Notes: generated by a model not told the origin, from the letters alone. A DNA stretch of 64,000 nucleotides from Paenibacillus polymyxa M1 (GCF_000237325.1 NC_017542.1:5066001-5130000), one strand, 5' to 3'. Shown: positions 53,429 to 62,182, numbered from the stretch's first letter. Numbers and translations: made by a program.

Positions 53429-54898
53429 TTATGGCTGACTGTTCTCCGAGGTTCCATTCGCAGAAGATTCTGCGCCGTTATGAGGATTTGTTTTATCCTC
53501 CGCAGCTGCGTTGTCCCCGGTATTAGCGTCAGAGTTGCCACCTTGATTGCCCTGCCCCTCCTGTGGCCTCTCCTGCCCCTTATCACCACTACCAGAGGGG
53601 TTTGATTCATTCTCACTATTCGGATTCGTTACAGCAGGCGTAGAAGGGCTCTCAATGTTTACCGTTGCCTTTAGTTGGCCGGCATTCCCGGCTTGTGTAA
53701 TGTATTTAGGCAAGCCTACTTTCAAAGTAACCTCGTGTTGACCAGCCGAGAGGCCACTTACATTTGCCACCAAACTAACGTCATCATTGGTTAAATTGTT
53801 TACCAAATCCTGAGGACCCTTCACAGTAACATCCATCGTCTTGCCTGTGGGTGCTATAATAGTCGCGTTAGCTCCATCTCCTGCACCTTGTAAAACGATT
53901 GGGATGCCTGACAGCGTCCGTTCCGTATCTGTAACTTCATTGGAAGGAACGACGGTCACCTGAATTTGTATTAACCCTGGCTCGATTTTATCAGAACCTG
54001 AGGGAGCTGCCAAATTAGCTTGAACTGTACGGGTCCCCGCTTCCGTAAATTGACTCAGATCGAGTGTAACCGTGACATAAGAGCTGAGGCTGCTTAATAC
54101 ATCCTGTGATGCATATACCGCTGCTTCCTTCACGTTTGCGTTTACTTTAGAAAGCGCCAATCCGTCTGGCAACTCTCCGGAATAGACTATCTTGACAGGC
54201 ACAGACTTCGCCTGCTGAGTGACTGGGATTTCAACGGACACCGTGGATGGCTCAATGACCGCACCTGTGAGTTCCTGTCCCTTTTTGTTATAAGCTTTCA
54301 GTTTTACACGTTTCTGTTCAAACTTTTCTGAAATGCCATCCGTATTAACAGCCCCTTGCACCGCAGTAACGGTATTCAACTGGCTTTTGGGTAAAGTAAC
54401 CTTTACCGTTTGAGGAGCAATCACAGGCTTGCCGAGCTGTAGCCCCGCATCTGGACTACCCTTAGATACTATAGATACATTAAATGATTTCGTTTGTTTT
54501 TCCTCAATTGTTACTGTAACACGGTTAGGAGTCATCGATACCAATTCCACCCCATCCGGCAAATCCGGTTCAAGTGACAATGTTTTAGTACCCGCTCCTA
54601 AGCCGCTTAAGTTTAGTTTTGCCTGATAATTATCCGCGAAAAAAGTAGTCAGGACAGAGCGCTGTCCTCTGACCTCCATCTTTACATGATCCGTGTCCAT
54701 AGTAGACAGCACATATTTTGAATCATCCAGACCACTGGCCTGAATGGCCACATTATCAATTATTTTATTATTATAGGAAACGGTCAACGTAGACGAAGGT
54801 GTACCTGTATCCAGATGAACCATTCCCCACAGCATTATAGCAACCGCAAGCGCCAATATCTTCGAAATCGTATTATTGTTAATCCATTTGTCCATCAT
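53429..54898 (-). CDS. cdaR: YbbR-domain protein CdaR, regulator of c-di-AMP cyclase
   Basis: A 489-residue membrane-anchored protein. One N-terminal membrane segment (about residues 10-28, ISKILALAVAIMLWGMVHL) is followed by several YbbR repeats of about 80-90 residues outside the membrane. The last ~65 residues form a low-complexity tail rich in Asn, Gly, Ser, Glu and Pro. CdaR binds CdaA in the membrane and tunes its activity. Its start overlaps the cdaA stop by four bases (ATGA), indicating coupled translation. The start could be either of two adjacent Met codons. Confidence 0.93.
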   Translation of the reverse strand: MMDKWINNNTISKILALAVAIMLWGMVHLDTGTPSSTLTVSYNNKIIDNVAIQASGLDDSKYVLSTMDTDHVKMEVRGQRSVLTTFFADNYQAKLNLSGLGAGTKTLSLEPDLPDGVELVSMTPNRVTVTIEEKQTKSFNVSIVSKGSPDAGLQLGKPVIAPQTVKVTLPKSQLNTVTAVQGAVNTDGISEKFEQKRVKLKAYNKKGQELTGAVIEPSTVSVEIPVTQQAKSVPVKIVYSGELPDGLALSKVNANVKEAAVYASQDVLSSLSSYVTVTLDLSQFTEAGTRTVQANLAAPSGSDKIEPGLIQIQVTVVPSNEVTDTERTLSGIPIVLQGAGDGANATIIAPTGKTMDVTVKGPQDLVNNLTNDDVSLVANVSGLSAGQHEVTLKVGLPKYITQAGNAGQLKATVNIESPSTPAVTNPNSENESNPSGSGDKGQERPQEGQGNQGGNSDANTGDNAAAEDKTNPHNGAESSANGTSENSQP

Positions 54899-55728
54899 GA
54901 ATTTCCACGGCCTCCCCTCCGATTCCAGAATGAGCCGCGTTTTTCCTTCAGTGACGGTGTTGGCCGCAACTCCTCATACAGCTTGGAGATTAGGGATTCT
55001 TCCTTAATGTCTCGTACGACCTGACCATTGATAGCCAACGAAATTTGCCCTGTTTCCTCCGATACCACGACAGTTACGGCATCAGTTACCTCACTCACGC
55101 CAATTGCAGCCCGATGACGGGTTCCCAACTCCTTGCTAATGAAGGGATTTTCCGATAATGGCAAATAGCAGGCCGCAGAAGCAATCTGTTTATTTTGTAT
55201 AATCACCGCACCATCATGCAAAGGCGTATTGGGAATGAAGATGTTAATTAGCAGTTCAGAACTAACTACGGCCTGTGTCTTGATACCAGACTCCGTATAT
55301 TCGTTCAGTCCTGTCTCGCGCTCGAATACGACCAATGCTCCTATTTTTCTACGTGATAAATAATTCAGCGCCTTAATCATTTCTCCAATTAACTTATTGA
55401 TTTCTTCATCATCTACCGACGAACGCCCAAATAATTTACCACGCCCCAACTGCTCTAGAGCACGACGCAACTCAGGTTGAAAAATAATAAAAATAGCCAC
55501 TACACCAAAGGTGAACATCTGATTCATCAACCACTTGAGCGTGTACAAATCAAACCAGGTACTAACCGCCCAAATAACGACCAGGAACAGAATTCCTTTT
55601 AACAATTGAACTGCTCGCGTTCCGCGAACAAGTAAAATAAGCTGATACATAATATAGGTTACGATTAAAATGTCGATAATATCTTTAATGGACTCTTTCC
55701 AAGTCAGGTCCGCAAAATAATCCAACAT
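54895..55728 (-). CDS. cdaA: Diadenylate cyclase CdaA (membrane c-di-AMP synthase)
   Basis: Makes c-di-AMP from two ATP, a second messenger for potassium, osmotic and wall homeostasis. Three membrane helices (about residues 13-90) precede the DAC domain. The catalytic motifs DGA (in PLHDGAVIIQNK) and RHR (in LGTRHRAAIG) are intact. I chose the ATG at 55728 (MLDYFADLTW) because GGGGG lies seven bases upstream; the ATG at 55734 is too close to it, and the extension to 55776 has no homology. It is coupled to cdaR by a 4-bp overlap. A terminator lies between rsiW and this gene, so it probably has its own promoter. Confidence 0.95.
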   Translation of the reverse strand: MLDYFADLTWKESIKDIIDILIVTYIMYQLILLVRGTRAVQLLKGILFLVVIWAVSTWFDLYTLKWLMNQMFTFGVVAIFIIFQPELRRALEQLGRGKLFGRSSVDDEEINKLIGEMIKALNYLSRRKIGALVVFERETGLNEYTESGIKTQAVVSSELLINIFIPNTPLHDGAVIIQNKQIASAACYLPLSENPFISKELGTRHRAAIGVSEVTDAVTVVVSEETGQISLAINGQVVRDIKEESLISKLYEELRPTPSLKEKRGSFWNRRGGRGNS

Positions 55729-55796
55729 GCGCATGCCCCCGCAATTTTCTGTAGTGAGTGGGTGTAATATGTACACAGTATGCTCTCTCTATCTAG

Positions 55797-55823
55797 GTTA
55801 TAACGATCAGGCTCACGTTGCAA
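55797..55823 (-). promoter_or_regulatory. Possible promoter of the cdaA-cdaR-glmM unit
   Basis: TTGCAA (55818-55823) and TATAAC (55797-55802) are separated by only 15 bp. The boxes are good but the spacing is short; TAACCT as the -10 gives a 17-bp spacer. The position, between the rsiW terminator and cdaA, fits. Confidence 0.3.
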
Positions 55824-55886
55824 GCTGTGCGACAAAAGAATCACCAAAATCAGTAAAATACAGTACGATTCGCCAGATTCATATAC

Positions 55887-55918
55887 AAAAAAACGCCTTT
55901 TCCAGCGGAAAAAGGCGC
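55887..55918 (-). terminator. Rho-independent terminator after rsiW
   Basis: Minus-strand GCGCCTTTTTCC pairs with GGAAAAGGCG, followed by seven T residues. It lies about 30 bp after the rsiW stop codon and separates the sigW-rsiW transcript from cdaA. Confidence 0.8.
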
Positions 55919-55949
55919 TCGATATCGTTCTTGCCATTTCAAGCTTCTT

Positions 55950-56573
55950 TTATGGAGAAGACGGTCCCCCGAACAAATCGGTAACCTTGTACCAAATCCA
56001 GTCCAAGGTTTGATCGATACTTTTAACCTGTCCTGCAATATGGGCGGTTGAAGCTTGATAGTAAGAGCCGTCAATCACAGTAAGATTTCCTTCCACATCA
56101 CCGTATACACGGGCCTCACCATTTTGTACTGTTAAATCTCCGGCAATGGATTTCCCTTCAGGTACAATTACAGTATCGCCCTGAATAACAACTTGATCTA
56201 GATTGCTTCCTTTGACTACCAATTGATGGTCCGTGCTAGAAAAGCTGGCCATACTTGAGCATATCACAATAAGGAAGAAGGCGGCAGCTGTTACAGCGGG
56301 ATGCCTCTTCACCCAAGTTAGCATAGGCACCGCAGGCTGTCTTTTATGCGGCGGCAAAGCATTCATAATGCGAAATGTCAGCTCATCCGATACACACGGC
56401 ACTTGATGATAGCGTGTACCGTAAAGCATCGCATCCGTCCGCTCCAGCTCTTTAAAACGCATGCGGCATTCCGGGCAGTCTAACAAGTGTTGTTCCAACT
56501 CATGTTTGTCCTGCTCAGACAGGTCGCCATCTAGATAGTCATGCATAAAAGAGACGGCTTGTTTGCAATCCAT
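55950..56573 (-). CDS. rsiW: Anti-sigma factor RsiW (zinc-finger, single membrane span)
   Basis: Holds SigW inactive at the membrane until envelope stress triggers stepwise proteolysis. The N-terminal zf-HC2 domain has the zinc-binding HxxxCxxC pattern in HLLDCPECRMRF. One membrane helix (AVTAAAFFLIVICSSMASF) is followed by an outer domain of about 100 residues rich in beta-type repeats. Length about 207 residues matches Bacillus RsiW. The ATG at 56573 (MDCKQAVSF) has AAAGGA nine bases upstream; a TTG nine bases earlier is too close to that site. It follows sigW by 150 bp, which contains an ECF-type promoter. Confidence 0.92.
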   Translation of the reverse strand: MDCKQAVSFMHDYLDGDLSEQDKHELEQHLLDCPECRMRFKELERTDAMLYGTRYHQVPCVSDELTFRIMNALPPHKRQPAVPMLTWVKRHPAVTAAAFFLIVICSSMASFSSTDHQLVVKGSNLDQVVIQGDTVIVPEGKSIAGDLTVQNGEARVYGDVEGNLTVIDGSYYQASTAHIAGQVKSIDQTLDWIWYKVTDLFGGPSSP

Positions 56574-56651
56574 ATGAGCCAATCCTTTCTAATATTCTTC
56601 CGTGTTTCTCAACATAACATGCTCCGGCTTAGAAACTTTGCTCATCTTACA

Positions 56652-56677
56652 TACGTTACAACGAGCATTATGTTTCA
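56652..56677 (-). promoter_or_regulatory. Perfect SigW-type (ECF) promoter upstream of rsiW
   Basis: Minus-strand TGAAAC (56672-56677), 16 bp, CGTA (56652-56655) exactly matches the Bacillus SigW consensus. It sits in the gap between sigW and rsiW, with transcription starting about 70 nt before the rsiW start. Confidence 0.65.
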
Positions 56678-56723
56678 TAAAAACATCTACGCAGGCTCTT
56701 TTCCTAGAATGTATGCACATCAT

Positions 56724-57290
56724 TTATAGCTTGTGCTCCAATTTTTTGCGTAGAAAATCCCGTCCCCTGTGTACTCTTGTCTTAATTGTGGTAACTGGGA
56801 GATTGAGCACATCGCTAATTTCCTGCAAGGAAAGCTCCTGCAAGTACCGTAAAACCATAATCGTCTTGTATTTATCCGGAAGGCTGTCAATGGCGTCATG
56901 AATTAAAGCTTGCGTTTCCGACAACAGCGTACTCCCTTCAGGGGTAAGCTCTTCACTAGCAAGCATGGCGTACCCATCAACACCTTCTTGATCATTCATT
57001 TCAGCATCAAGTGAGTATGTAGGTTTTCTCCTTCGCAGACGATCAATGCACAGATTTGTAGCAATCCGATAAATCCAGGTTGAGAACTTCTGCCCATGGT
57101 CATACTTTTCCAAGTTGCGATACACACGCAAAAAAGTTTCCTGCACCAAATCCTCCGCCTCATGACGATTACCTAGCATCCGGTAGGAAAGATGAAAAAT
57201 CCGATCTTTATATAACTCGACTAACTCCGCAAAAGCTCGCTGATCACCTTTTTGCACCAGCCTAACCAAGCGGCTTTCCATATTATCCAC
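56724..57290 (-). CDS. sigW: ECF RNA polymerase sigma factor SigW
   Basis: Directs transcription of envelope-stress and antimicrobial-resistance genes. Region 2 is seen in AFAELVELYKDRIFHLSYRM, LGNRHEAEDLVQETFLRVY and FSTWIYRIATNLCIDRLRRR; region 4 in LPDKYKTIMVLRYLQELSLQ and ISDVLNLPVTTIKTRVHRGR. Similarity along the full length is to Bacillus SigW. I chose a GTG start at 57290 because GGGGGAG lies six bases upstream and the length (188 residues) matches the family; an ATG at 57281 and an extended frame to 57347 are alternatives. rsiW follows. Resistance to membrane-active peptides by SigW is relevant in a polymyxin producer, but that link is inferred. Confidence 0.93.
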   Translation of the reverse strand: MDNMESRLVRLVQKGDQRAFAELVELYKDRIFHLSYRMLGNRHEAEDLVQETFLRVYRNLEKYDHGQKFSTWIYRIATNLCIDRLRRRKPTYSLDAEMNDQEGVDGYAMLASEELTPEGSTLLSETQALIHDAIDSLPDKYKTIMVLRYLQELSLQEISDVLNLPVTTIKTRVHRGRDFLRKKLEHKL

Positions 57291-57345
57291 TCTATACTCC
57301 CCCAGACTTGCTGATGGGTTACTTATTATATGTTTATGATTATTC

Positions 57346-57374
57346 ATCGTAGTTTAATTTTATCCAGAAATCAA
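57346..57374 (-). promoter_or_regulatory. Possible sigma-A promoter of sigW
   Basis: TTGATT (57369-57374) and TACGAT (57346-57351) are 17 bp apart, about 55-80 bp before the sigW start. I found no TGAAAC/CGTA pair here, in contrast with the site before rsiW. Confidence 0.35.
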
Positions 57375-57427
57375 CTGAAGTATGGACACAAGTAACAAAC
57401 TCGTGCGTCATTACTATAAACACAGCA

Positions 57428-57456
57428 CAATCGGGCACTCCATGAGTACCCGATTG
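57428..57456. terminator. Hairpin terminator after ppc
   Basis: CAATCGGG-ACTC pairs with GAGT-CCCGATTG with one mismatch and a 3-base loop, about 25 bp after the ppc stop codon. The T tract following on the minus strand is poor, so efficiency is uncertain. Confidence 0.55.
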
Positions 57457-57480
57457 CCTGTATCATACAGCCAAACTATA

Positions 57481-60273
57481 TCAGCCTGTGTTTCTCAAGC
57501 CTGCGGCAATTCCGTTAATCGTCAACAGTACCTCACGCAGCATTTCAGCATCATCACCGTTCTGATTACGCAACTCGCGCAGCTCACTTAGCAATTGAAC
57601 CTGCAAATAACTTAACGGATCGACATAAGGATTACGCAACCGGATAGATTCCTGAATAACAGGTACATCGTCCAAAATCTCGGATTGTCCGGTTATTTTC
57701 AAAATCAACTCAGATGTCAGCTTGAACTCTGCAGAAATCTGTCCAAATATACGTTGTCGTGCTTCTTCATTATCCGACATCCCAGCGTACTCCTCTGCAA
57801 TCAGCAAATCCGCTTTAGCGATTGCCATTTGCAGTGTATCAATAAGCGACCGGAAGAAAGCAGAGTCTCTAAACATCGTTTGCAGCACTTTAAGGTTATC
57901 TTCATTGTTTTGATAGTAGCTTTGCAAACCAGTTCCTGCCGCATACCAAGCGGGTAGCAAGTAACGACTTTGTGTCCACGCAAAAACCCACGGAATGGCG
58001 CGCAAGTCCTCAAAACGTTCGCTATTCTTACGCTTGGACGGGCGAGATCCAATATTCAGCTCGCCTACCTCAGGCAACGGTGTAGATTCTTTGAAGAAAC
58101 TGAAGAAATCCGGGTCTCGGAAAATCAAATCTTGATACTTCTCCAGTGATACCTCGGAAATGCGGGCAATAATCTCCTCCCAGCTTTCCTCGAACACTTC
58201 TTTCTTTCCCGAGCGATGATAGGCAGCAGCCGTAATTAACGCCGATGTCGCCTGCTCCAAGCTCCGATATGCAATCCCCTTGAGCGAATAGCGGGATGAT
58301 AGCACTTCGCCTTGCTCCGTAATCTTAATTCCTCCACCAATGGTATGAGGAGGCTGAGCCAGAATACTGCGGTTAAGTGGCATTCCTCCACGCCCCAGCG
58401 CTCCTCCACGTCCGTGGAAAAACTTCACTTTTGCGCCATACTCGTTTACTACTTCCGTAATGCTATTCATAGCGACTCGAAGTTCCCAGTTCGCTGTAAC
58501 CACACCGCCATCCTTATTACTATCCGAGTAGCCAAGCATGATCTCCTGAAGCTCATCCATGGCGGCTACAGATTGTCGATATACAGGCAGGTTCATCAAT
58601 CTTCTCATAATATCAGGTGCAGCGTGCAAATCATCTATCGTTTCGAACAAAGGAACGGATTGCAGCGTACAGATGACAGTGCCATCCTTCTCGATGCGGA
58701 ACAGGCCCACCTCTTTGGCTAATACCATGACCTCAAGCAAATCACTGGCTCCTTGGGTCATACTGATCAAGTAGCTTGTAATGGATTGCTTGCCAAATTC
58801 CTCCTGAGCCAAATAAATCGTACGATATACATCAAGACATTCCTGTGTGCTATCGCTATATTTTAGATACGGCGAAGTAATCGGACGCGGTTCATTCAGC
58901 AGCTGTTCCAGCAGATCTATTTTTTCTTCCTCTGACAGCTTACTGTAATCTGACACAATTTTCATTTTAGAAAGAATTTCAGTCATCGCATTTTCATGTT
59001 CCTGACTATGCTGACGCACATCCAGCGTAGCCGTATGAAACCCGAATAGCTCTACCTGACGAATCATCTTTTGGATATACGTGTCTGCCACATAATCAGC
59101 AAAATGATGGCGCAAGCTGTTGTCAATAACATTCAGGTCTGCAATAAGTTCCTCCGCGGAGCTGTAGCGCTCCTTGGTACCCTGTTTGCTTTCATCCAAA
59201 ACGTTATTCACCTTAGCAATCATATATGCCAGTTTGATGCGATAAGGCTCTTTTTCGTTATGCCATACTTCCATTTTTTTAAGTGTGATGTGGGCGCGGT
59301 CTTCTTCAATAGAAGCCAACAAATCATCAGAAACCCGCACAATGCTGGTACTGAAGCTCAAGTAACCCATGAGTTCTTTCAGCGTGTGCTGATATTCTCT
59401 CAAAGCCAACTTGCGCTGCATACGTAATGTTTCCCAAGTCACATGAGATGTAACAGATGGATTCCCGTCTCGGTCTCCACCGATCCAAGAACCAAATCTC
59501 AAATAAGTTGGAATGTGCCATTTTTGCTCAGGATAATATTTGACCAAACATCGTTCCAGTTCTTGGTATACATCCGGCAATACATGAAACAAGGTCTCAT
59601 GAAAATAATACATTCCATTTCTTACTTCATCTAATACAGTTGGCTTTCGATCACGTAGCTCATCGGTCTGCCACAATGTAATTACTTCATTAAGCAGATT
59701 TTCCCGTACCTGTTCTCGCTCACGCAAGGTAAGCATCGGATTATCCAGCAGCATGACGTCTTCGGAAATACGTTTGTGGATATCCAGGATTACTCGTCGT
59801 GTTGCTTCTGTAGGATGTGCAGTCATGACCAGCTCCAAAGAGAGTTCATTCAGCATGTTGCTAACGTCCTCTGCGGAGAAGCCTCCTTGTTTAAGCTCCT
59901 GAACGGAACTTTCGATAGAACCGGGTTGAACCTCTTCACCAGCGGAATGCTCATAATCCCGCTTACGACGAATACGATGGTTCTGCTCAGCGATATTCAC
60001 CAACTGAAAGTAAATCGCAAACGCGCGAATAACCTGGTGACGAATATCCGTATCCAGTCCACTGACCATTTGTTTGAAATTCTCGTATAACTCCGGCTGA
60101 TACCCGGCACGTAACGATTTACTTGCCTCACGTATTTTCTCCACGATATCCAAAAGTTCGTTGCCACCCTGATGAACCAAAACCTCACCAAGAATATTTC
60201 CTAGAAAACGAACGTCCCGCCGTAGCAGATTGTTGGATTGGTTTTTGTTAGCGGTTAACGTAAGCTCAGTCAT
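57481..60273 (-). CDS. ppc: Phosphoenolpyruvate carboxylase
   Basis: Carboxylates PEP with bicarbonate to oxaloacetate, refilling the TCA cycle. The 930-residue protein has the catalytic His in VMTAHPTEATRR (His about 153), GSWIGGDRDGNP, GYSDSNKDGG, FHGRGGALGRGG and the C-terminal RNTG that is invariant in the family. Length is normal. I chose the ATG at 60273 (MTELTLTANK) because GGGGGGA lies upstream at good spacing; a longer frame starts at 60303. It is monocistronic, between the gene-free region near the tRNAs and sigW. Confidence 0.97.
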   Translation of the reverse strand: MTELTLTANKNQSNNLLRRDVRFLGNILGEVLVHQGGNELLDIVEKIREASKSLRAGYQPELYENFKQMVSGLDTDIRHQVIRAFAIYFQLVNIAEQNHRIRRKRDYEHSAGEEVQPGSIESSVQELKQGGFSAEDVSNMLNELSLELVMTAHPTEATRRVILDIHKRISEDVMLLDNPMLTLREREQVRENLLNEVITLWQTDELRDRKPTVLDEVRNGMYYFHETLFHVLPDVYQELERCLVKYYPEQKWHIPTYLRFGSWIGGDRDGNPSVTSHVTWETLRMQRKLALREYQHTLKELMGYLSFSTSIVRVSDDLLASIEEDRAHITLKKMEVWHNEKEPYRIKLAYMIAKVNNVLDESKQGTKERYSSAEELIADLNVIDNSLRHHFADYVADTYIQKMIRQVELFGFHTATLDVRQHSQEHENAMTEILSKMKIVSDYSKLSEEEKIDLLEQLLNEPRPITSPYLKYSDSTQECLDVYRTIYLAQEEFGKQSITSYLISMTQGASDLLEVMVLAKEVGLFRIEKDGTVICTLQSVPLFETIDDLHAAPDIMRRLMNLPVYRQSVAAMDELQEIMLGYSDSNKDGGVVTANWELRVAMNSITEVVNEYGAKVKFFHGRGGALGRGGMPLNRSILAQPPHTIGGGIKITEQGEVLSSRYSLKGIAYRSLEQATSALITAAAYHRSGKKEVFEESWEEIIARISEVSLEKYQDLIFRDPDFFSFFKESTPLPEVGELNIGSRPSKRKNSERFEDLRAIPWVFAWTQSRYLLPAWYAAGTGLQSYYQNNEDNLKVLQTMFRDSAFFRSLIDTLQMAIAKADLLIAEEYAGMSDNEEARQRIFGQISAEFKLTSELILKITGQSEILDDVPVIQESIRLRNPYVDPLSYLQVQLLSELRELRNQNGDDAEMLREVLLTINGIAAGLRNTG

Positions 60274-60960
60274 GCTTTTCCCCCCATCTGATCTGTTCCA
60301 CACCTATTCAGTTGTAGCAAAGGTACGTATACACACGAAATTTGACACTTTCTTAACATCATACAATAAAAACGTATGAAAAGCTGCAAAATTTACAGGA
60401 AAAAATCATGCTTTTGAAATACTTTTTTGGAGAATATATTGGTTATATATACATAATAATGAAATTTAAAAATTAAATCTGATTTTATAGCTATTGATGT
60501 GCGAAACTTTATGCACAGTCTCTTTTAAAAGGTGCGTTTTCAAAGGTACAAATTCTTGTGTCATGATGTGTATATGTTTATTATTTGTTGACAAAGTGAA
60601 ATTCATTGCGCTCTATCCACAAAGATATACACAAAAAAGCCATAATCTCAGTATTCTAAATCTGTTTACTCATTAATCTCTACGTGTTACCCACATAAAT
60701 AAAGAAGAGTGTGCACAACAAAAGGAGCAGATGTAGAGTTATCACCATGAATTTCGCAACATAATAATTATAGGATTCCTATTTTCAATGGATTTGATCA
60801 CGAATTTAGCCTTACTACAGGAAAAAGGGGGCCGTAAGAGGGGAAATCCGGGTCTAGGTGATAAAAGCCTATGTAGGATATGCACAAGTCATCCCCAACC
60901 GTGCATGACAAGAGGCATCATTTAATGCTCTATATACATAGAAGTTAATGTATTGTGGAC
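60274..60960. other. Gene-free AT-rich region with DnaA-box-like sites
   Basis: No gene is recognised. Five 9-mers match the DnaA box TTATNCACA exactly or with one mismatch: TTATGCACA (60509-60517, exact), CTATCCACA (60613-60621), ATATACACA (60625-60633), TTACCCACA (60687-60695) and ATATGCACA (60878-60886). All are on the plus strand. The ppc promoter should be at the left edge. Confidence 0.4.
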
Positions 60961-60988
60961 AAAATAAAAAGAAGCCTTTCGGCTTCTA
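60961..60988 (-). terminator. Rho-independent terminator of the rRNA-tRNA operon
   Basis: Minus-strand AGAAGCC-GAAA-GGCTTCT is followed by TTTTATTTT. The GAAA tetraloop and T tract are ideal. It lies 12 bp after the last tRNA. Confidence 0.88.
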
Positions 60989-60999
60989 GGTAATCGGTA

Positions 61000-61070
61000 A
61001 GCGGGTGATGGGAATCGAACCCACGCTATCAGCTTGGAAGGCTGAAGTTCTACCATTGAACTACACCCGC
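61000..61070 (-). tRNA. tRNA-Gly (TCC)
   Basis: Acceptor GCGGGTG/CACCCGC; anticodon loop CTTCCAA within stem TCAGC/GCTGA; T-loop GGTTCGATTCC. CCA is not encoded. Last gene of the tRNA string. Confidence 0.93.
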
Positions 61071-61079
61071 AAATCAGTA

Positions 61080-61153
61080 TCGGGATGACACGATTTGAAC
61101 ATGCGACCCCCTGGTCCCAAACCAGGTGCTCTACCAAGCTGAGCTACATCCCG
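61080..61153 (-). tRNA. tRNA-Pro (TGG)
   Basis: Acceptor CGGGATG/CATCCCG; anticodon loop TTTGGGA within stem CCTGG/CCAGG. CCA is not encoded. Confidence 0.93.
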
Positions 61154-61175
61154 ATATTATATTATTTTAAAAAGA

Positions 61176-61252
61176 TGGCGCGCCCTGAGAGATTCGAACT
61201 CCCGGCCTTTTGATTCGTAGTCAAACGCTCTATCCAGCTGAGCTAAGGGCGC
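61176..61252 (-). tRNA. tRNA-Arg (ACG)
   Basis: Acceptor GCGCCCT/AGGGCGC; anticodon loop CTACGAA within stem TTTGA/TCAAA; 3' GCCA is encoded. Confidence 0.94.
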
Positions 61253-61257
61253 AAATA

Positions 61258-61332
61258 TGGAGCGGACGACGGGAATCGAACCCGCGACCCTCGCCTTGGC
61301 AAGGCGATGCTCTACCGCTGAGCCACGTCCGC
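61258..61332 (-). tRNA. tRNA-Gly (GCC)
   Basis: Acceptor GCGGACG/CGTCCGC; anticodon loop TTGCCAA within stem TCGCC/GGCGA; 3' TCCA is encoded. Confidence 0.94.
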
Positions 61333-61342
61333 AAAAACAGGA

Positions 61343-61423
61343 TGCGCGTGGAGGGACTTGAACCCCCACGTCAAAGACGCTAGATCCTAAGTCTAGTGCG
61401 TCTGCCAATTCCGCCACACGCGC
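61343..61423 (-). tRNA. tRNA-Leu (TAG)
   Basis: Acceptor GCGCGTG/CACGCGC; anticodon loop CTTAGGA within stem CTAGA/TCTAG; a long variable arm marks it as class II. CCA is not encoded. Confidence 0.94.
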
Positions 61424-61434
61424 ATGTAATACAA

Positions 61435-61510
61435 TGGTGAGCCATGAAGGACTCGAACCTTCGACACCCTGATTAAAAGTCAGGTGCTCTACCAACTGAG
61501 CTAATGGCTC
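61435..61510 (-). tRNA. tRNA-Lys (TTT)
   Basis: Acceptor GAGCCAT/ATGGCTC; anticodon loop CTTTTAA within stem CCTGA/TCAGG; 3' ACCA is encoded. Confidence 0.94.
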
Positions 61511-61514
61511 TTAA

Positions 61515-61589
61515 TGGCTGGGGATATAGGATTTGAACCTATGCATGACGGAGTCAAAGTCCGTTGCCTTACCGCTTGGCTAATCCCCA
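61515..61589 (-). tRNA. tRNA-Gln (TTG)
   Basis: Acceptor TGGGGAT/ATCCCCA; anticodon loop CTTTGAC within stem ACGGA/TCCGT; 3' GCCA is encoded. Confidence 0.93.
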
Positions 61590-61644
61590 ATATGCATATG
61601 ATTCACAATTCCCCTATATTTCATCCATGTAAGAGAATAAAATA

Positions 61645-61720
61645 TGGTGGAGGCTGAGGGGATCGAACCCCCGACCCTCTGCTTGTAAGGCAGATGCTCT
61701 CCCAGCTGAGCTAAGCCTCC
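61645..61720 (-). tRNA. tRNA-Val (TAC)
   Basis: Acceptor GGAGGCT/AGCCTCC; anticodon loop CTTACAA within stem TCTGC/GCAGA; 3' ACCA is encoded. Confidence 0.94.
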
Positions 61721-61731
61721 ATACTATCCTA

Positions 61732-61803
61732 TGACCCGTAGGGGATTCGAACCCCTGTTACCTCCGTGAAAGGGAGGTGTCTTAACCCCTTGACCAACGG
61801 GCC
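61732..61803 (-). tRNA. tRNA-Glu (TTC)
   Basis: Acceptor GGCCCGT/ACGGGTC (one G-U pair); anticodon loop CTTTCAC within stem CCTCC/GGAGG. CCA is not encoded. Confidence 0.93.
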
Positions 61804-61814
61804 ATCCTGTAACA

Positions 61815-61887
61815 AGCTCTCAACCGGGATCGAACCGGTGACCTCATCCTTACCATGGATGCACTCTACCTACTGAGCTATGAGAGC
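61815..61887 (-). tRNA. tRNA-Thr (GGT)
   Basis: Acceptor GCTCTCA/TGAGAGC; anticodon loop ATGGTAA within stem CATCC/GGATG. CCA is not encoded. Confidence 0.92.
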
Positions 61888-61890
61888 AAA

Positions 61891-61966
61891 TGGCTCCCCG
61901 AACAGGACTCGAACCTGTGACAACTCGATTAACAGTCGAGTGCTCTACCAACTGAGCTATCAGGGA
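61891..61966 (-). tRNA. tRNA-Asn (GTT)
   Basis: Acceptor TCCCTGA/TCGGGGA (one G-U pair); anticodon loop CTGTTAA within stem CTCGA/TCGAG; 3' GCCA is encoded. First tRNA after 5S rRNA. Confidence 0.93.
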
Positions 61967-61984
61967 ATAATAATTATAAAACTC

Positions 61985-62101
61985 GCTTGGCGGCGTCCTA
62001 CTCTCCCAGGACCCTGCGGTCCAAGTACCATCGGCGCTGGAGGGCTTAACGGTCGTGTTCGGGATGGGTACGTGTGGAACCCCTCCGCTATCGCCACCAA
62101 A
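61985..62101 (-). rRNA. rrf: 5S ribosomal RNA
   Basis: About 117 nt on the minus strand. It starts TTTGGTGGCGATAGCG, contains the conserved CCCATCCCGAACACG loop and ends GCCGCCAAGC, pairing with its start. It lies about 80 bp after the 23S gene. Confidence 0.95.
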
Positions 62102-62182
62102 CATGAATTTGCCTCGCAAATTCTAACTTCAAGGTTACACCCTGAAAACTGGATCCGAAACTTCCTTGCGCTTTATCTTAGG

